NCBI GenBank assembly: GCA_965229095.1
Contig: OZ245855.1
Location: 3,720,001 to 3,784,000 of the forward strand
DNA: 64,000 bases
DNA from: Taibaiella sp965229095
Lineage (GTDB): Bacteria > Bacteroidota > Bacteroidia > Chitinophagales > Chitinophagaceae
Direction of reading: 5' to 3'
Shown here: in pieces, positions 25,925 through 33,630 of the stretch
How the letters are laid out: every line of letters starts with the position of its first letter
How positions within the stretch are numbered: position 1 is the stretch's first letter
The notes under the pieces: generated by a model
Databases searched by the model: none
What the model was told of the DNA's origin: nothing
The model's input: the letters and a program-made list of their open reading frames with translations, nothing else
Program-made: the position numbers and the translations under genes

Positions 25925-26215
25925 TACCTTATAACAAAGGTCATCCTGAGCGCAGTCGAAGGATTAAAGGATAAATTTTTGTCGTGCTTCGACTCCGCTC
26001 AGCAGGACAAAAATTTCGGGCACAACTTATAACGAAGGTCATCCTGAGGTCTGCGGAGCAACCGAAGGATCTTGATCGCTACAAATGTCAAGTGTGCCTC
26101 AAGATTCCTCATCACACAAGCTTCGCAAGTTACATTCAGAATGACCGGAAGGTGTAGTATAGGATATTTACTATCTTTCACAGCGTCACGGCACCACTGC
26201 GAGAAAATAAAAAAG
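25925..26215. repeat. Interspersed palindromic repeat cluster
   Basis: The 365-bp gap 25892-26256 contains four related segments: GGTCATCCTGAGCGCAGTCG at 25939, an inverted copy (CTTCGACTCCGCTCAGCAGG) at 25987-26006, a direct copy starting at 26037 with an extended middle, and an inverted partial copy ending GAATGACC near 26145. An 11-bp inverted repeat (25973-25983 and 26006-26016) brackets the first pair. The whole would fold into two long hairpins. Such elements are dispersed, non-coding and possibly mobilised by REP-associated transposases; no such transposase is present in the window. Confidence 0.75.
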
Positions 26216-26230
26216 AATATTTCAAAACAG

Positions 26231-26244
26231 AACGAATATTCGTT
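26231..26244. promoter_or_regulatory. TetR operator candidate AACGAATATTCGTT
   Basis: A perfect 14-bp palindrome directly abutting the -7 box (26245-26252) of the tetR gene. A repressor bound here would block RNA polymerase, which predicts autoregulation. The arms are identical to those at 20672 and 26866. Confidence 0.7.
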
Positions 26245-26252
26245 TATCTTTG
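26245..26252 (+). promoter_or_regulatory. -7 box TATCTTTG of the tetR gene
   Basis: TATCTTTG fits TAnnTTTG and ends 4 bp before the ATG at 26257, so the transcript would be leaderless or nearly so. It directly follows the operator palindrome. Confidence 0.5.
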
Positions 26253-26256
26253 TTGC

Positions 26257-26844
26257 ATGCGGGCAAAAGATGAAAATAAAGAAGCGACGATACGTGAAGA
26301 GGCAATAGCCATGATTGTGAAAGAAGGCTTCCACGGGCTAAGCATGCAGAAGCTGGCCAGGGCAGCCAATATCTCGCCTTCGACTATTTATATCTATTAC
26401 GACAGCAGGGAAGACATGCTGAACAAGCTGTACTTCTATGTGGAAGAGCTCTTCAACCGGGAAATACTAAAAGACTTTGATCCCCGGATGAGCTTTGAGG
26501 AAGGCCTTTGGCTGCAATGGAAAAACCGCAGCCGTTATGTATTGAAGCACCCTTTATACTTCCACTTTTCGGAGCAGTTCCGCAATTCCCCGCTCATCAG
26601 GCATAAGGACATAAAAGAAGCTCCCTTCAAAAACGCCATGAAAGAGTTTGTATACCATGCTGTACAACGTGGGGAAATAGAAGAGCTGCCCGTCGAAATT
26701 TTCTGGTCCCTGGCCTATGGCCCCTTTTATACCTTATTGAAATTTCACCTGGACCAAAGCAATATGTCGGGCAAGCCTTTTTCGCTCAGCGATCATAAAT
26801 TGAAGCAGGCCTTTGCGCTTGTTTTGAAAGGATTGAAGAAATAA
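26257..26844 (+). CDS. TetR/AcrR-family transcriptional regulator
   Basis: A 195-residue repressor. The N-terminal helix-turn-helix is MRAKDENKEATIREEAIAM, then GFHGLSMQKLARAANISPST, then IYIYYDSREDMLNKLY, in the usual TetR positions (residues 1-55). The C-terminal helical domain would bind an unknown effector. Start: the ATG at 26257 gives the usual N-terminal length. The palindrome at 26231 overlaps its promoter, and the same palindrome precedes the next gene, a VOC protein. A local autoregulated unit controlling a VOC enzyme is likely. Confidence 0.92.
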   Translation: MRAKDENKEATIREEAIAMIVKEGFHGLSMQKLARAANISPSTIYIYYDSREDMLNKLYFYVEELFNREILKDFDPRMSFEEGLWLQWKNRSRYVLKHPLYFHFSEQFRNSPLIRHKDIKEAPFKNAMKEFVYHAVQRGEIEELPVEIFWSLAYGPFYTLLKFHLDQSNMSGKPFSLSDHKLKQAFALVLKGLKK

Positions 26845-26865
26845 AGAAATTTTAACCAAAAAAAG

Positions 26866-26879
26866 AACGAACATTCGTT
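26866..26879. promoter_or_regulatory. TetR operator candidate AACGAACATTCGTT before the VOC gene
   Basis: Same arms as at 26231 and 20672, 10 bp before the ATG at 26890 and 21 bp after the tetR stop. It predicts separate control of the VOC gene, or readthrough control inside the tetR transcript. Confidence 0.65.
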
Positions 26880-26889
26880 TATTATAAAA

Positions 26890-27246
26890 ATGAAACTCAA
26901 CCACTTAAGCCTTGCCGTGCCCGATGTTATCACCACCTCGGCCTTTATGCGGCAATATTTCGGGTTTACCGAAAGAGAAATAAAAGGAGACAAGATCGCG
27001 GTACTATCCGGCGACGATAATTTTATACTTGTGCTCACCACCCTGCGCGCCGGAGAGCCGGCCTACCCTGCCGATTTTCATTTCGGCTTCATGCTCGACC
27101 GCCAGGAAGCCGTAACTGCACTATACGAAAAGCTGGTAGCCGGTGGTCTTGATATACCCAGGCCTCCCGGCAAGATCAGGGACAGCTTTGCCTTTTATTT
27201 TCATATACCGGGCGGTATTATGGCAGAGATTAGTTGTACTTTGTGA
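26890..27246 (+). CDS. VOC-family protein, TetR-linked
   Basis: A 118-residue VOC domain: LNHLSLAVPDVITTSAFMRQYFGF starts the first module (His3-region metal ligand NHLS), DDNFILVL closes it, and FHFGFMLDRQEAV...IPGGIMAEISCTL forms the second with the C-terminal Glu. This is the pattern of small glyoxalase-like enzymes. It is probably the regulated target of the TetR protein encoded 45 bp upstream, given the operator copy between them. The next gene begins 9 bp after its stop. Confidence 0.88.
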   Translation: MKLNHLSLAVPDVITTSAFMRQYFGFTEREIKGDKIAVLSGDDNFILVLTTLRAGEPAYPADFHFGFMLDRQEAVTALYEKLVAGGLDIPRPPGKIRDSFAFYFHIPGGIMAEISCTL

Positions 27247-27255
27247 TCGTTTTAC

Positions 27256-27825
27256 ATGGACGCTTTATTCCGCCATATCGAACGGTTTGTACCACTGGAA
27301 GCAGGGGATAAGGAATACTTGTCATCGGCTTTAAGACAGCGTGATATAAAGAAGAAAGACATCCTGCTCCGGGAAGGACAGGTGTGTACCGCTAATTATT
27401 TTATCCTGCAAGGCTGCTGCCGTATGTATTATGTCAACGATAAAGGTGTAGAGCAGATCGTGCAGTTTGGTATCGATAACTGGTGGATCACCGATTATAT
27501 GAGCTATGGCACCCACAAGCCTTCCTCCTTTTACATACAGGCCGTTGAGCCCTCCAGCCTCGTTGCCTGGGACAAACACCGGGAAGAAGAAATATTGAGA
27601 CGGGTACCGGCTATGGAACGCTATTTCAGGATTATACTGCAATATGCCGTAGCGGCCGCACAACAGCGCAGCCGCTATATCTCCGACTTTAGCGGTGAAG
27701 AGCGTTATCATCATTTCTTTAATTCCTTTCCCGAATTTGTACAACGGGTACCCCAGTATATGCTGGCTTCCTACCTCGGCTTTACCCCCGAATTCCTCAG
27801 CAAGATCAGGGCCGGAAAAACCTGA
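27256..27825 (+). CDS. Crp/Fnr-family regulator
   Basis: A 189-residue protein with an N-terminal cyclic-nucleotide-binding-like barrel (KKKDILLREGQVCTANYFILQGCCRMYYVNDKGVEQIVQFG) and a C-terminal helix-turn-helix (VPQYMLASYLGFTPEFLSKIRAG). The effector-site residues of cAMP-binding CRP are not conserved, so the ligand is unknown. This is the size of the regulators widespread in Bacteroidota that control small redox enzymes. It lies 75 bp upstream of an AhpD-like gene and 9 bp after the VOC gene, suggesting an operon. Confidence 0.88.
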   Translation: MDALFRHIERFVPLEAGDKEYLSSALRQRDIKKKDILLREGQVCTANYFILQGCCRMYYVNDKGVEQIVQFGIDNWWITDYMSYGTHKPSSFYIQAVEPSSLVAWDKHREEEILRRVPAMERYFRIILQYAVAAAQQRSRYISDFSGEERYHHFFNSFPEFVQRVPQYMLASYLGFTPEFLSKIRAGKT

Positions 27826-27899
27826 TCTTATTTCTTGAAGTAGATTAAGTTTTTTGAAACCGGCGTAGCGGAGCTTTGTGGTATCAAAAAACAAATACG

Positions 27900-28340
27900 A
27901 TGAAACAAAGAATTAAAATCCATACCGCAGACCCCGCAGGTTACAGGGCCATGGTTGCTTTTGCCCAATACCAGGATACTACCGAGCTCACCACAACGCA
28001 CAAAGAGCTAATCAAAATAAGAGCTTCCCAGATCAATGGCTGCGCTTATTGTATCGATATGCATACCCGTGATGCGCGTAAGAACGGGGAAACGGAACAA
28101 CGTATTTATGCCTTGAATGCCTGGCGGGAAACACCCTTTTTTACGGAAGAAGAAAAAGCCATACTTGCTCTTACCGAAGAAATAACCCTGATCCAGCACC
28201 ATGTATCGGATGCCACCTATGAAAGGGCGGCAACATTGCTGGGCGAAAAATACCTGGCACAAGTGATCATAGCCATTGTTACGGTCAATGCCTGGACCAG
28301 GATCGGCATTGCTACAGGCATGCAGCCTGTGCAAGCATAA
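27900..28340 (+). CDS. Carboxymuconolactone decarboxylase/AhpD-family protein
   Basis: A 146-residue protein with the AhpD-type redox motif CAYCIDMHTRDA (CxxC followed by His three residues on), preceded by KIRASQINGC. These proteins act as thiol peroxidase partners or alkylhydroperoxidases. I use the ATG at 27900, because the frame upstream to a TTG at 27876 has no family residues. A Crp/Fnr-type regulator just upstream is a common arrangement, which supports a peroxide or nitrosative stress role by context only. Confidence 0.9.
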   Translation: MKQRIKIHTADPAGYRAMVAFAQYQDTTELTTTHKELIKIRASQINGCAYCIDMHTRDARKNGETEQRIYALNAWRETPFFTEEEKAILALTEEITLIQHHVSDATYERAATLLGEKYLAQVIIAIVTVNAWTRIGIATGMQPVQA

Positions 28341-28365
28341 GCCATTAACCCGAAGAAAGGGTGAG

Positions 28366-28405
28366 GATCTTTTCCTGCAACGCGCAAGCGTTGCAGGAAA
28401 AGATC
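28366..28405 (+). terminator. Perfect 18-bp hairpin with GCAA tetraloop
   Basis: Arms 28366-28383 and 28388-28405 close on a GCAA (GNRA-type) loop, 25 bp after the AhpD-like stop. There is no T-run, but the stem is very stable. Confidence 0.6.
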
Positions 28406-28468
28406 AATAGCAATACCGTTATGGGGATAGCCAGCAAATGTTATTTTTGATGTGCTTAATCCACAACT

Positions 28469-29002
28469 ATGCAGGTTTTTACAGAAACAGAAAGATTGCT
28501 CCTGAGAGAGCTGGGAGAAGAAGATGCGCCAGGTATATTGGCCATGGAAGATGCTACGGTACGGCGCTATCTGCCCGGTGCTTTGCTGAGCACGATAGAA
28601 GAGGCAAAGGAAATGATCGGGTATATCCGGAAACAGTATATCGATAACGGTATAGGCCGGTGGGCGATGGTCCGGAAAGAGGACGGGGCCTTTATCGGCT
28701 GGTGCGGGATTAAGCTCGTGAACGAAAAGCCCACCAACGGAAAGATCAACTATTATGATATCGGTTACCGCTTGCTGCCGGCTTACTGGAACAAGGGCTA
28801 TGCGCTGGAAGCAGCCCGTGCCGTAAAGCGCTATGCCTTTGATGTGCTGCAGATAGATGCTTTACACGCCACCATCATGCAGGGCAATACCGCATCGGAA
28901 CGCATTGCCGAAAGACTGGGTATGCACTGTGTAACGCATTTCGAGGAAGAGGGTCAACATTGGAACTGGTACACTGTAGAAAAACATGAGGACGCAAGCT
29001 AG
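28469..29002 (+). CDS. GNAT-family N-acetyltransferase (RimJ/RimL type)
   Basis: A 177-residue acetyltransferase. ETERLLLRELGEEDAPGIL starts the fold, DIGYRLLPAYWNKGYALEAARA is the acetyl-CoA-binding motif A region (the usual Q/RxxGxG/A appears as YWNKGYALEA), and ATIMQGNTASERIAERLGM is motif B. Members acetylate ribosomal proteins, small molecules or antibiotics, and the substrate here is unknown. Its 3' end overlaps the convergent response-regulator gene by 4 bp. Confidence 0.88.
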   Translation: MQVFTETERLLLRELGEEDAPGILAMEDATVRRYLPGALLSTIEEAKEMIGYIRKQYIDNGIGRWAMVRKEDGAFIGWCGIKLVNEKPTNGKINYYDIGYRLLPAYWNKGYALEAARAVKRYAFDVLQIDALHATIMQGNTASERIAERLGMHCVTHFEEEGQHWNWYTVEKHEDAS

Positions 29003-29643
29003 TCGGTTACTACTCCTGTTCTTAAAGCATAGATCGCGAGTGCGGTCCTGCTTTTGAGCCGTAACTTGAGGAACAGAGAATCCCTGTAGCCATGCACGGT
29101 ATGCAGGCTTACCTTCATGAGGTCGGCAATCTCCTTGTACGAAAGATCGGAACAGCAATGCTTCAGAAACTCCGTTTCCCTGTCGGTGATATTGATCGTT
29201 TGCCAGTTGTTGGTTTTACGGAGGGAGTTGATCAGCATGAGCTCGGTATGGAAGTAGCCTTCTTCATGCAGTGTTTGCAGGGCGTTGGACAATTCGTCGG
29301 GGTCGGCGCCTTTGTGCAGGAAGCCTTTGGCGCCGCTGCGTAGCATACGCACGATGCTGAATTCGTTATCGAACATGGAGAGTGCCATGACTTTAATACA
29401 CGGGTAGAGCTCTTTCAGCTTTTCGGTAGTCTCGTAACCGTTGAGCTCCGGCATATTTATATCCAGGATACAAATATCGGGCATTACAGGAGCTTCCTGT
29501 AATTGCTCCAGCAGGTCGTTGCCGTTGCGTGCCTGTATGATGACTTCATAGGCGCCCAGCATTTTGATCAGTTCGGCAAGGCCGGAGCGCATCACGATAT
29601 GGTCGTCAGCAATGGCGATATTGATCTTTTGTTCTTTACTCAT
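28999..29643 (-). CDS. NarL/FixJ-type response regulator, partner of the upstream kinase
   Basis: A 214-residue regulator. The receiver has the acidic pair ADDH near residues 12-15, the phospho-acceptor in ILDINMPELNG (about residue 60), the switch Ser in ALSMFD and Lys in LHKGAD. The LuxR-type DNA-binding tail is ITDRETEFLKHCCSDLSYKEIADLMKVSLHTVHGYRDSLFLKL. Its first 8 bp overlap the end of the histidine-kinase gene, so the two are cotranscribed and translationally coupled. Its own sites are complete, unlike those of the kinase. Confidence 0.92.
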   Translation of the reverse strand: MSKEQKINIAIADDHIVMRSGLAELIKMLGAYEVIIQARNGNDLLEQLQEAPVMPDICILDINMPELNGYETTEKLKELYPCIKVMALSMFDNEFSIVRMLRSGAKGFLHKGADPDELSNALQTLHEEGYFHTELMLINSLRKTNNWQTINITDRETEFLKHCCSDLSYKEIADLMKVSLHTVHGYRDSLFLKLRLKSRTALAIYALRTGVVTD

Positions 29644-30418
29644 GATTCAGCTTGGAAGTGAGCACCAGCACAGTGCCCTCCCCCGGTTTGGTGTTTATTT
29701 CGAGTTTACCCTTCAGCAGCTTGATTCTTTCTTGTATATGTTGCAGGCCAAAGCCCTTATCCCGGTAGTGATCCAGGTCGAGTCCCCTGCCATTATCTGC
29801 AATATGCAAAGTAAGGATTCCGCCGGCATAACCGATATGAATCTTTACTGTCGTAGCTGCAGCATGTTTATAAATGTTAGTGATGGCCTCCTGCACAATA
29901 CGGAACAGTAATAAGTCCTGTTCGCCACTCAGGCCCGGGATCTGATCACTATGGGTAAAGGTACATTGAAGGTTGTAAATAGAAGAAACAAATGTCAGTT
30001 CTTTTTCAATGGCATCGATCAATCCTATTTTTTCTATCATAGGACCATCGATAGGATCGCTCAGGTTGCGCAGGTCTTTTATCGATTTGCCCATACGGGA
30101 AGCTACTTCCGTAAAGGACTTTGCCTCTTCTTTATCGCTCAGCCTTACCGAAAGGGCGATTAATTTCATCTGTGCGCCGGTAAGCACCTGGCCTATATTT
30201 TCCTGTATCTCGCTCGATATATGGTGCAATGCCTGTTCCTGTACTTCGAGTCTTGTGCGCAGCAGTTCGCTCCTGTAATGTATTTCATCGGCAACGATCT
30301 TATTCCTGTTTTGTTCCTTTTTGTGATGAAGACTTACCCTGAAGCGGATAAAGAGCAGCAGGGAAACGGTAAGCAGCAGGCCGCCCGACAAGAACAGGGG
30401 AACAATATATTCGATCAC
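29636..30418 (-). CDS. NarX-type histidine kinase with degenerate H-box
   Basis: I place the start at the GTG 30418, giving 260 residues: one N-terminal membrane helix (IEYIVPLFLSGGLLLTVSLLLFI), a coiled-coil HisKA_3 segment and an HATPase domain (N-box IVQEAITNIYKHAA, G1 IADNGRGLD, G2 GFGLQHIQERI). The frame is open up to 30637, but that extension (MLKPDEASACN...) has no family character. In this family the H-box reads EIHDNIGQ. Here it reads EIQENIGQ, so the phospho-accepting His is Gln (codon CAG). If real, the protein cannot autophosphorylate normally and may act as a phosphatase or need a partner. Confidence 0.85.
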   Translation of the reverse strand: MIEYIVPLFLSGGLLLTVSLLLFIRFRVSLHHKKEQNRNKIVADEIHYRSELLRTRLEVQEQALHHISSEIQENIGQVLTGAQMKLIALSVRLSDKEEAKSFTEVASRMGKSIKDLRNLSDPIDGPMIEKIGLIDAIEKELTFVSSIYNLQCTFTHSDQIPGLSGEQDLLLFRIVQEAITNIYKHAAATTVKIHIGYAGGILTLHIADNGRGLDLDHYRDKGFGLQHIQERIKLLKGKLEINTKPGEGTVLVLTSKLNHE

Positions 30419-30790
30419 GGAAAAAGCATTTAAGCTAACACAAAATAGGCTCCGGTAGCGAGATTTAAAACCCCCACGTTCGTACCCCATGCAAAAAGGG
30501 GATTGTGCATGTGGATACAATTGCGGACTTTTGAACCAGTTTTGATCGGATAATCTGGTTAAAATGGATTGGTTCAAAAGTAAGTGCCCCTGATATTCCC
30601 TGTTATTGCATGCACTCGCTTCGTCTGGCTTAAGCAACGGGAGTTATGCACCGGTTGTGCCAGACAAGTAAATATCAGCGGTAAGAAAATGCACCGGCTC
30701 TCCCAGGGCCGGTGCTTTCATTTTGGAAAGGAAAGTACCCTCTTCTGCACATATAACGGTTAGTGTTACTTTTGCTGTTCAATAAGAGAT
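30419..30790. promoter_or_regulatory. Divergent control region between the kinase and the HEAT-repeat gene
   Basis: A 372-bp gap. It contains a perfect 11-bp inverted repeat with 31-bp spacing (cttttgaacca at 30528-30538, tggttcaaaag at 30570-30580), with ACCAG/CTGGT half-sites nested inside. It also has a GC-rich hairpin (arms 30691-30698 and 30708-30715, then TTTCATTTT) and a -7 box TACTTTTG at 30767-30774, 16 bp before the HEAT gene ATG. The inverted repeat is an operator candidate; no regulator is assigned. Confidence 0.45.
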
Positions 30791-31549
30791 ATGGCATTTT
30801 ACGATTTGGAAAAGGAGGAAAGAGCAGCCCTTGTTGTTACTATCCATAGCCATTTGAAAGAAGCATTCGGAGACAATACAATGTTGCCGGTGATCCTGTA
30901 TTACGCCGACCAGGATACTTATATCCGGAAGACCGCTTATATCGCCACCGGCCGTATTTATAAAGCCCATGATGAGCTGAAGCAGACCTTGCTGCAGATG
31001 CTCGGGCAATTGATGAGCCATCCCGAAGAGAAGGTAAGACAAACGGTGGTGAATGCCGCAGGCGAGATCGGGAAGATAAACTTTGCCCAGGTACAGCATT
31101 TTTTTGACAAGGGCCTTTTTGATAGCCATCATATAGTGCGTAACGCGGTGATCGGCTCCATAAAAAAAATGGGGGAGGTAAACCCGGCGCCGGTGCTGGC
31201 CTGGTCCGAAACCTACCTGGCGCATCCCGATAAAGAAATACGGCGCGAAATATGTCATGGTATCGAACTAAGAGGAAGGACCCATCCCCAGGACATATTG
31301 CCACTCCTGCGCTCGCTGGAATGGGACAAGACTGCTCGTGTAAGAAATACCCTGGTGCATGTGCTGGGCCAGATCGCTTATAAAAAAGGTTGCCTGGAAT
31401 GCGTAGTGCAATCCTTGAAGGAATGGGAAAATAAAGCGTTGGTGCAGGACGCTCTTAAGGAAATCGTTTCGGTGCACCATCGCTACCGTAACTTCACGAT
31501 ATACACGCAGGCGGAGGCAATAGCCTATATAGACGCACAGGAGATTTGA
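30791..31549 (+). CDS. HEAT-repeat protein
   Basis: A 252-residue all-helical protein with repeated paired helices such as DQDTYIRKTAYIATGRIYKAH, PEEKVRQTVVNAAGEIGKI, SHHIVRNAVIGSIKKMGEV, DKEIRREICHGIELRG and KTARVRNTLVHVLGQIAY. About six HEAT-type units can be counted. No catalytic motif is seen. Such scaffolds bind proteins or DNA; DNA alkylation-repair enzymes (AlkC/AlkD) share the fold but their active-site Trp/Asp residues are not evident. It ends 4 bp before the convergent response-regulator gene. Confidence 0.8.
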   Translation: MAFYDLEKEERAALVVTIHSHLKEAFGDNTMLPVILYYADQDTYIRKTAYIATGRIYKAHDELKQTLLQMLGQLMSHPEEKVRQTVVNAAGEIGKINFAQVQHFFDKGLFDSHHIVRNAVIGSIKKMGEVNPAPVLAWSETYLAHPDKEIRREICHGIELRGRTHPQDILPLLRSLEWDKTARVRNTLVHVLGQIAYKKGCLECVVQSLKEWENKALVQDALKEIVSVHHRYRNFTIYTQAEAIAYIDAQEI

Positions 31550-31553
31550 TCCG

Positions 31554-32192
31554 TTAATTGTGGGAAGAAGCAGTGTAAAGCCCGTTCCGCATGGCATACA
31601 TAACAAGGTCCACGGTACGGCTTACCTTTAATTTCCGCATCAGGTTACGCAGGTAATACTGGATGGTATGCGGGCTGAGGCCCATACCTGCAGCAATATC
31701 CTTTACAGTGCGTCCCGAGCACAGCTCCTGCAATACCTCATGCTCCCGGCGCGAAAGATGCTGCCCCACGGCTTCCTCTGTATACAGGCTGTTCAACAGG
31801 TTTACCGTAAGGCTTTTGCTGATAAATCTTTTGCCCGAACGCACTGCATATATGCTCTCTGTGAGCTCAGCGATATTGGTATTTTTAGAGACAAATGCAT
31901 TCGCACCCAATTTTATCGACTGCTTTATCGTTTGCAGGTCGGTGATGCCCGACAGCACAACGATGGGGATATCTTCTTTAAAACGGGTTCTTACCGTATC
32001 GATAATCCCGAAACCACTCATCTTAGGCTCGTTCATATCGCAGATCACCATATCAATAGTGTCGAGGTAAGGTTCCATCTTGTAGCAAAGTTCATTGCTG
32101 ATATATACTTTCTTTATCTCGGGAAGATGGATCAATGTATTTCTTAATCCTTCGGAGAACAGCCTGTGCCCGTCAATTAGCAAAACATTCAT
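31554..32192 (-). CDS. NarL-type response regulator with altered acidic pair
   Basis: A 212-residue regulator without a linked kinase. The receiver phospho-acceptor Asp is in VICDMNEPKMSG, the switch residue in VLSGITD and Lys in VSKNTN. The N-terminal acidic pair that binds Mg reads LLIDGH where LIVDDH is usual, so one Asp is Gly. DNA-binding tail: LSRREHEVLQELCSGRTVKDIAAGMGLSPHTIQYYLRNLMRKL. It may be phosphorylated poorly or regulated by other means. Confidence 0.88.
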   Translation of the reverse strand: MNVLLIDGHRLFSEGLRNTLIHLPEIKKVYISNELCYKMEPYLDTIDMVICDMNEPKMSGFGIIDTVRTRFKEDIPIVVLSGITDLQTIKQSIKLGANAFVSKNTNIAELTESIYAVRSGKRFISKSLTVNLLNSLYTEEAVGQHLSRREHEVLQELCSGRTVKDIAAGMGLSPHTIQYYLRNLMRKLKVSRTVDLVMYAMRNGLYTASSHN

Positions 32193-32518
32193 AAATTATT
32201 CTTTTTGCACAAAAACAACCATAAAAAATAACCGTAGCGTCCACCACTGAAGGAGTTTTTTCGAGGGAAGGATGAAACAGGTCTGGAATGGATGCCTGAT
32301 AAGCAAAATTGCGCAGCCTGACCGAGAATGTTAATAATTTATGCTGATAATTAATAAAATAGCGGGATAATTTACCCGCATAGTAGATAAGTATAAGTAT
32401 TCCGGTACTGCTGAAGAGATTATATGACAAAGCCCCGGGGAAAACAGCCGTGCGGGCTATTATCCCTGGGGAGCAACCGGAAACTCCGGAAATGGAGCAG
32501 GATAAGGGTGGGAATGTA
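32193..32518. other. 326-bp gap between two response-regulator genes
   Basis: No convincing gene, hairpin or TAnnTTTG box was found. A minus-strand ORF (32173-32430) overlaps the start of the downstream regulator and shows no protein-like composition. Confidence 0.5.
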
Positions 32519-33187
32519 TTATTGGGTCAATTCGAGATCATTTATATTGACAAGACCATTTTTAATGGCATACAGCACCAGGCCGATGATGTTTTTAACC
32601 GACATTTTTTCGATTATCTTCTGGCGGTGAAAATCCACTGTTTTTTCGCTGATGAATAACAGGCTTCCGATCTCTTTTGCCGTCTTTTGGGAGCATACCA
32701 ATTTAATGATGTCCATTTCCCTTTCGGAGAAGCCAGGTATCTTCAGGAGCGTCTTGACTTCAGGGTTTCCCTTAGCAAAACGATTGATGATAACTTCCAC
32801 AGCTTCTTTTGAGTAGAACTCCTCGTTACCTGATACTTTATCTATAGCCTGGATAACTTCTTCCATGTCGCCAGACTTGAATATCAGGCCTTTTGATCCC
32901 GCTTTCAGCATCTCCATCACTTCGTTGTCGTTATCGAAATGGGAAAGGGCGATCACTTTAACAGAGCTGCTTTGCTTTAAAATCTGCGTTCTAGCATCGA
33001 TCCCGTTGGTTTTGGGCAGATCTGTATCCATGATAATAATATTGGGATTAAGGCTTTTAGCCATTTCAATTGCTTCTTCACCGGTTCCGGCTTCACCTAC
33101 GACTTTGTAGCGTTGTTTATGGCTCAAAAACTCTTTTAAGCCAAGTCTAAAAATAGGATGGTCGTCGACAATAAGAATCTCAATCAT
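32519..33187 (-). CDS. NarL-type response regulator, complete active site
   Basis: A 222-residue orphan regulator. LIVDDHPIFRLGL carries the acidic pair, IIIMDTDLPKTNGIDA the phospho-acceptor Asp, ALSHFDND the switch and IFKSGD the Lys. The LuxR-type tail is FSEREMDIIKLVCSQKTAKEIGSLLFISEKTVDFHRQKIIEKM. It is divergent from the secreted dockerin-like gene, with a 443-bp AT-rich gap. The kinase partner is not in the window, other than possibly the degenerate kinase at 29636. Confidence 0.9.
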   Translation of the reverse strand: MIEILIVDDHPIFRLGLKEFLSHKQRYKVVGEAGTGEEAIEMAKSLNPNIIIMDTDLPKTNGIDARTQILKQSSSVKVIALSHFDNDNEVMEMLKAGSKGLIFKSGDMEEVIQAIDKVSGNEEFYSKEAVEVIINRFAKGNPEVKTLLKIPGFSEREMDIIKLVCSQKTAKEIGSLLFISEKTVDFHRQKIIEKMSVKNIIGLVLYAIKNGLVNINDLELTQ

Positions 33188-33630
33188 TATATAATGGTTT
33201 AGTGCTATGGATATGTTTTATACAGCAGGCTATATTTTATACCCCGGTCGGGTATTGATAATCAATAAATTGTTGTGTGTCCGGTTTAGTATATGTGTAT
33301 TTGATTATTATATCACGATTATGTATCAAAATAAGCATATAGGTTGAGAATGAAAACATATCATGTTATAATTATTGCAATATAAAGCAAAAAGTTTGAA
33401 ATTTAGCTAGTAAATATACCAGTACTTTGATAGTAATACTACGTAACTATACTTAAAATTAGTAGTAAGACGTACTTTATTTTAGTATAACTAATAATCT
33501 TCATTTGGGGAAACAGCCTGAACTTTGCTATGTATTTAGATCAATTGTAATGTTTTAGAACCAAACTAATTCCACCTAAAACATCACAATTCTCTATGAA
33601 TTCACTTAACCGATAAAAACCAGTTTTGCA
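33188..33630. other. 443-bp AT-rich divergent intergenic region
   Basis: No gene is seen. The region is very AT-rich with many TACTTT-like boxes but none at a convincing spacing. It must contain the promoters of the response regulator (32519, leftward) and of the secreted protein (33631, rightward). Confidence 0.5.

Noticed and set aside
30419..30637. N-terminal extension of the histidine kinase
   Set aside because: The extra 73 residues have no membrane or family character; a GTG at 30418 gives the typical single-helix start.
32173..32430. 85-aa minus-strand ORF upstream of a response regulator
   Set aside because: It overlaps the regulator start and has no protein-like composition.
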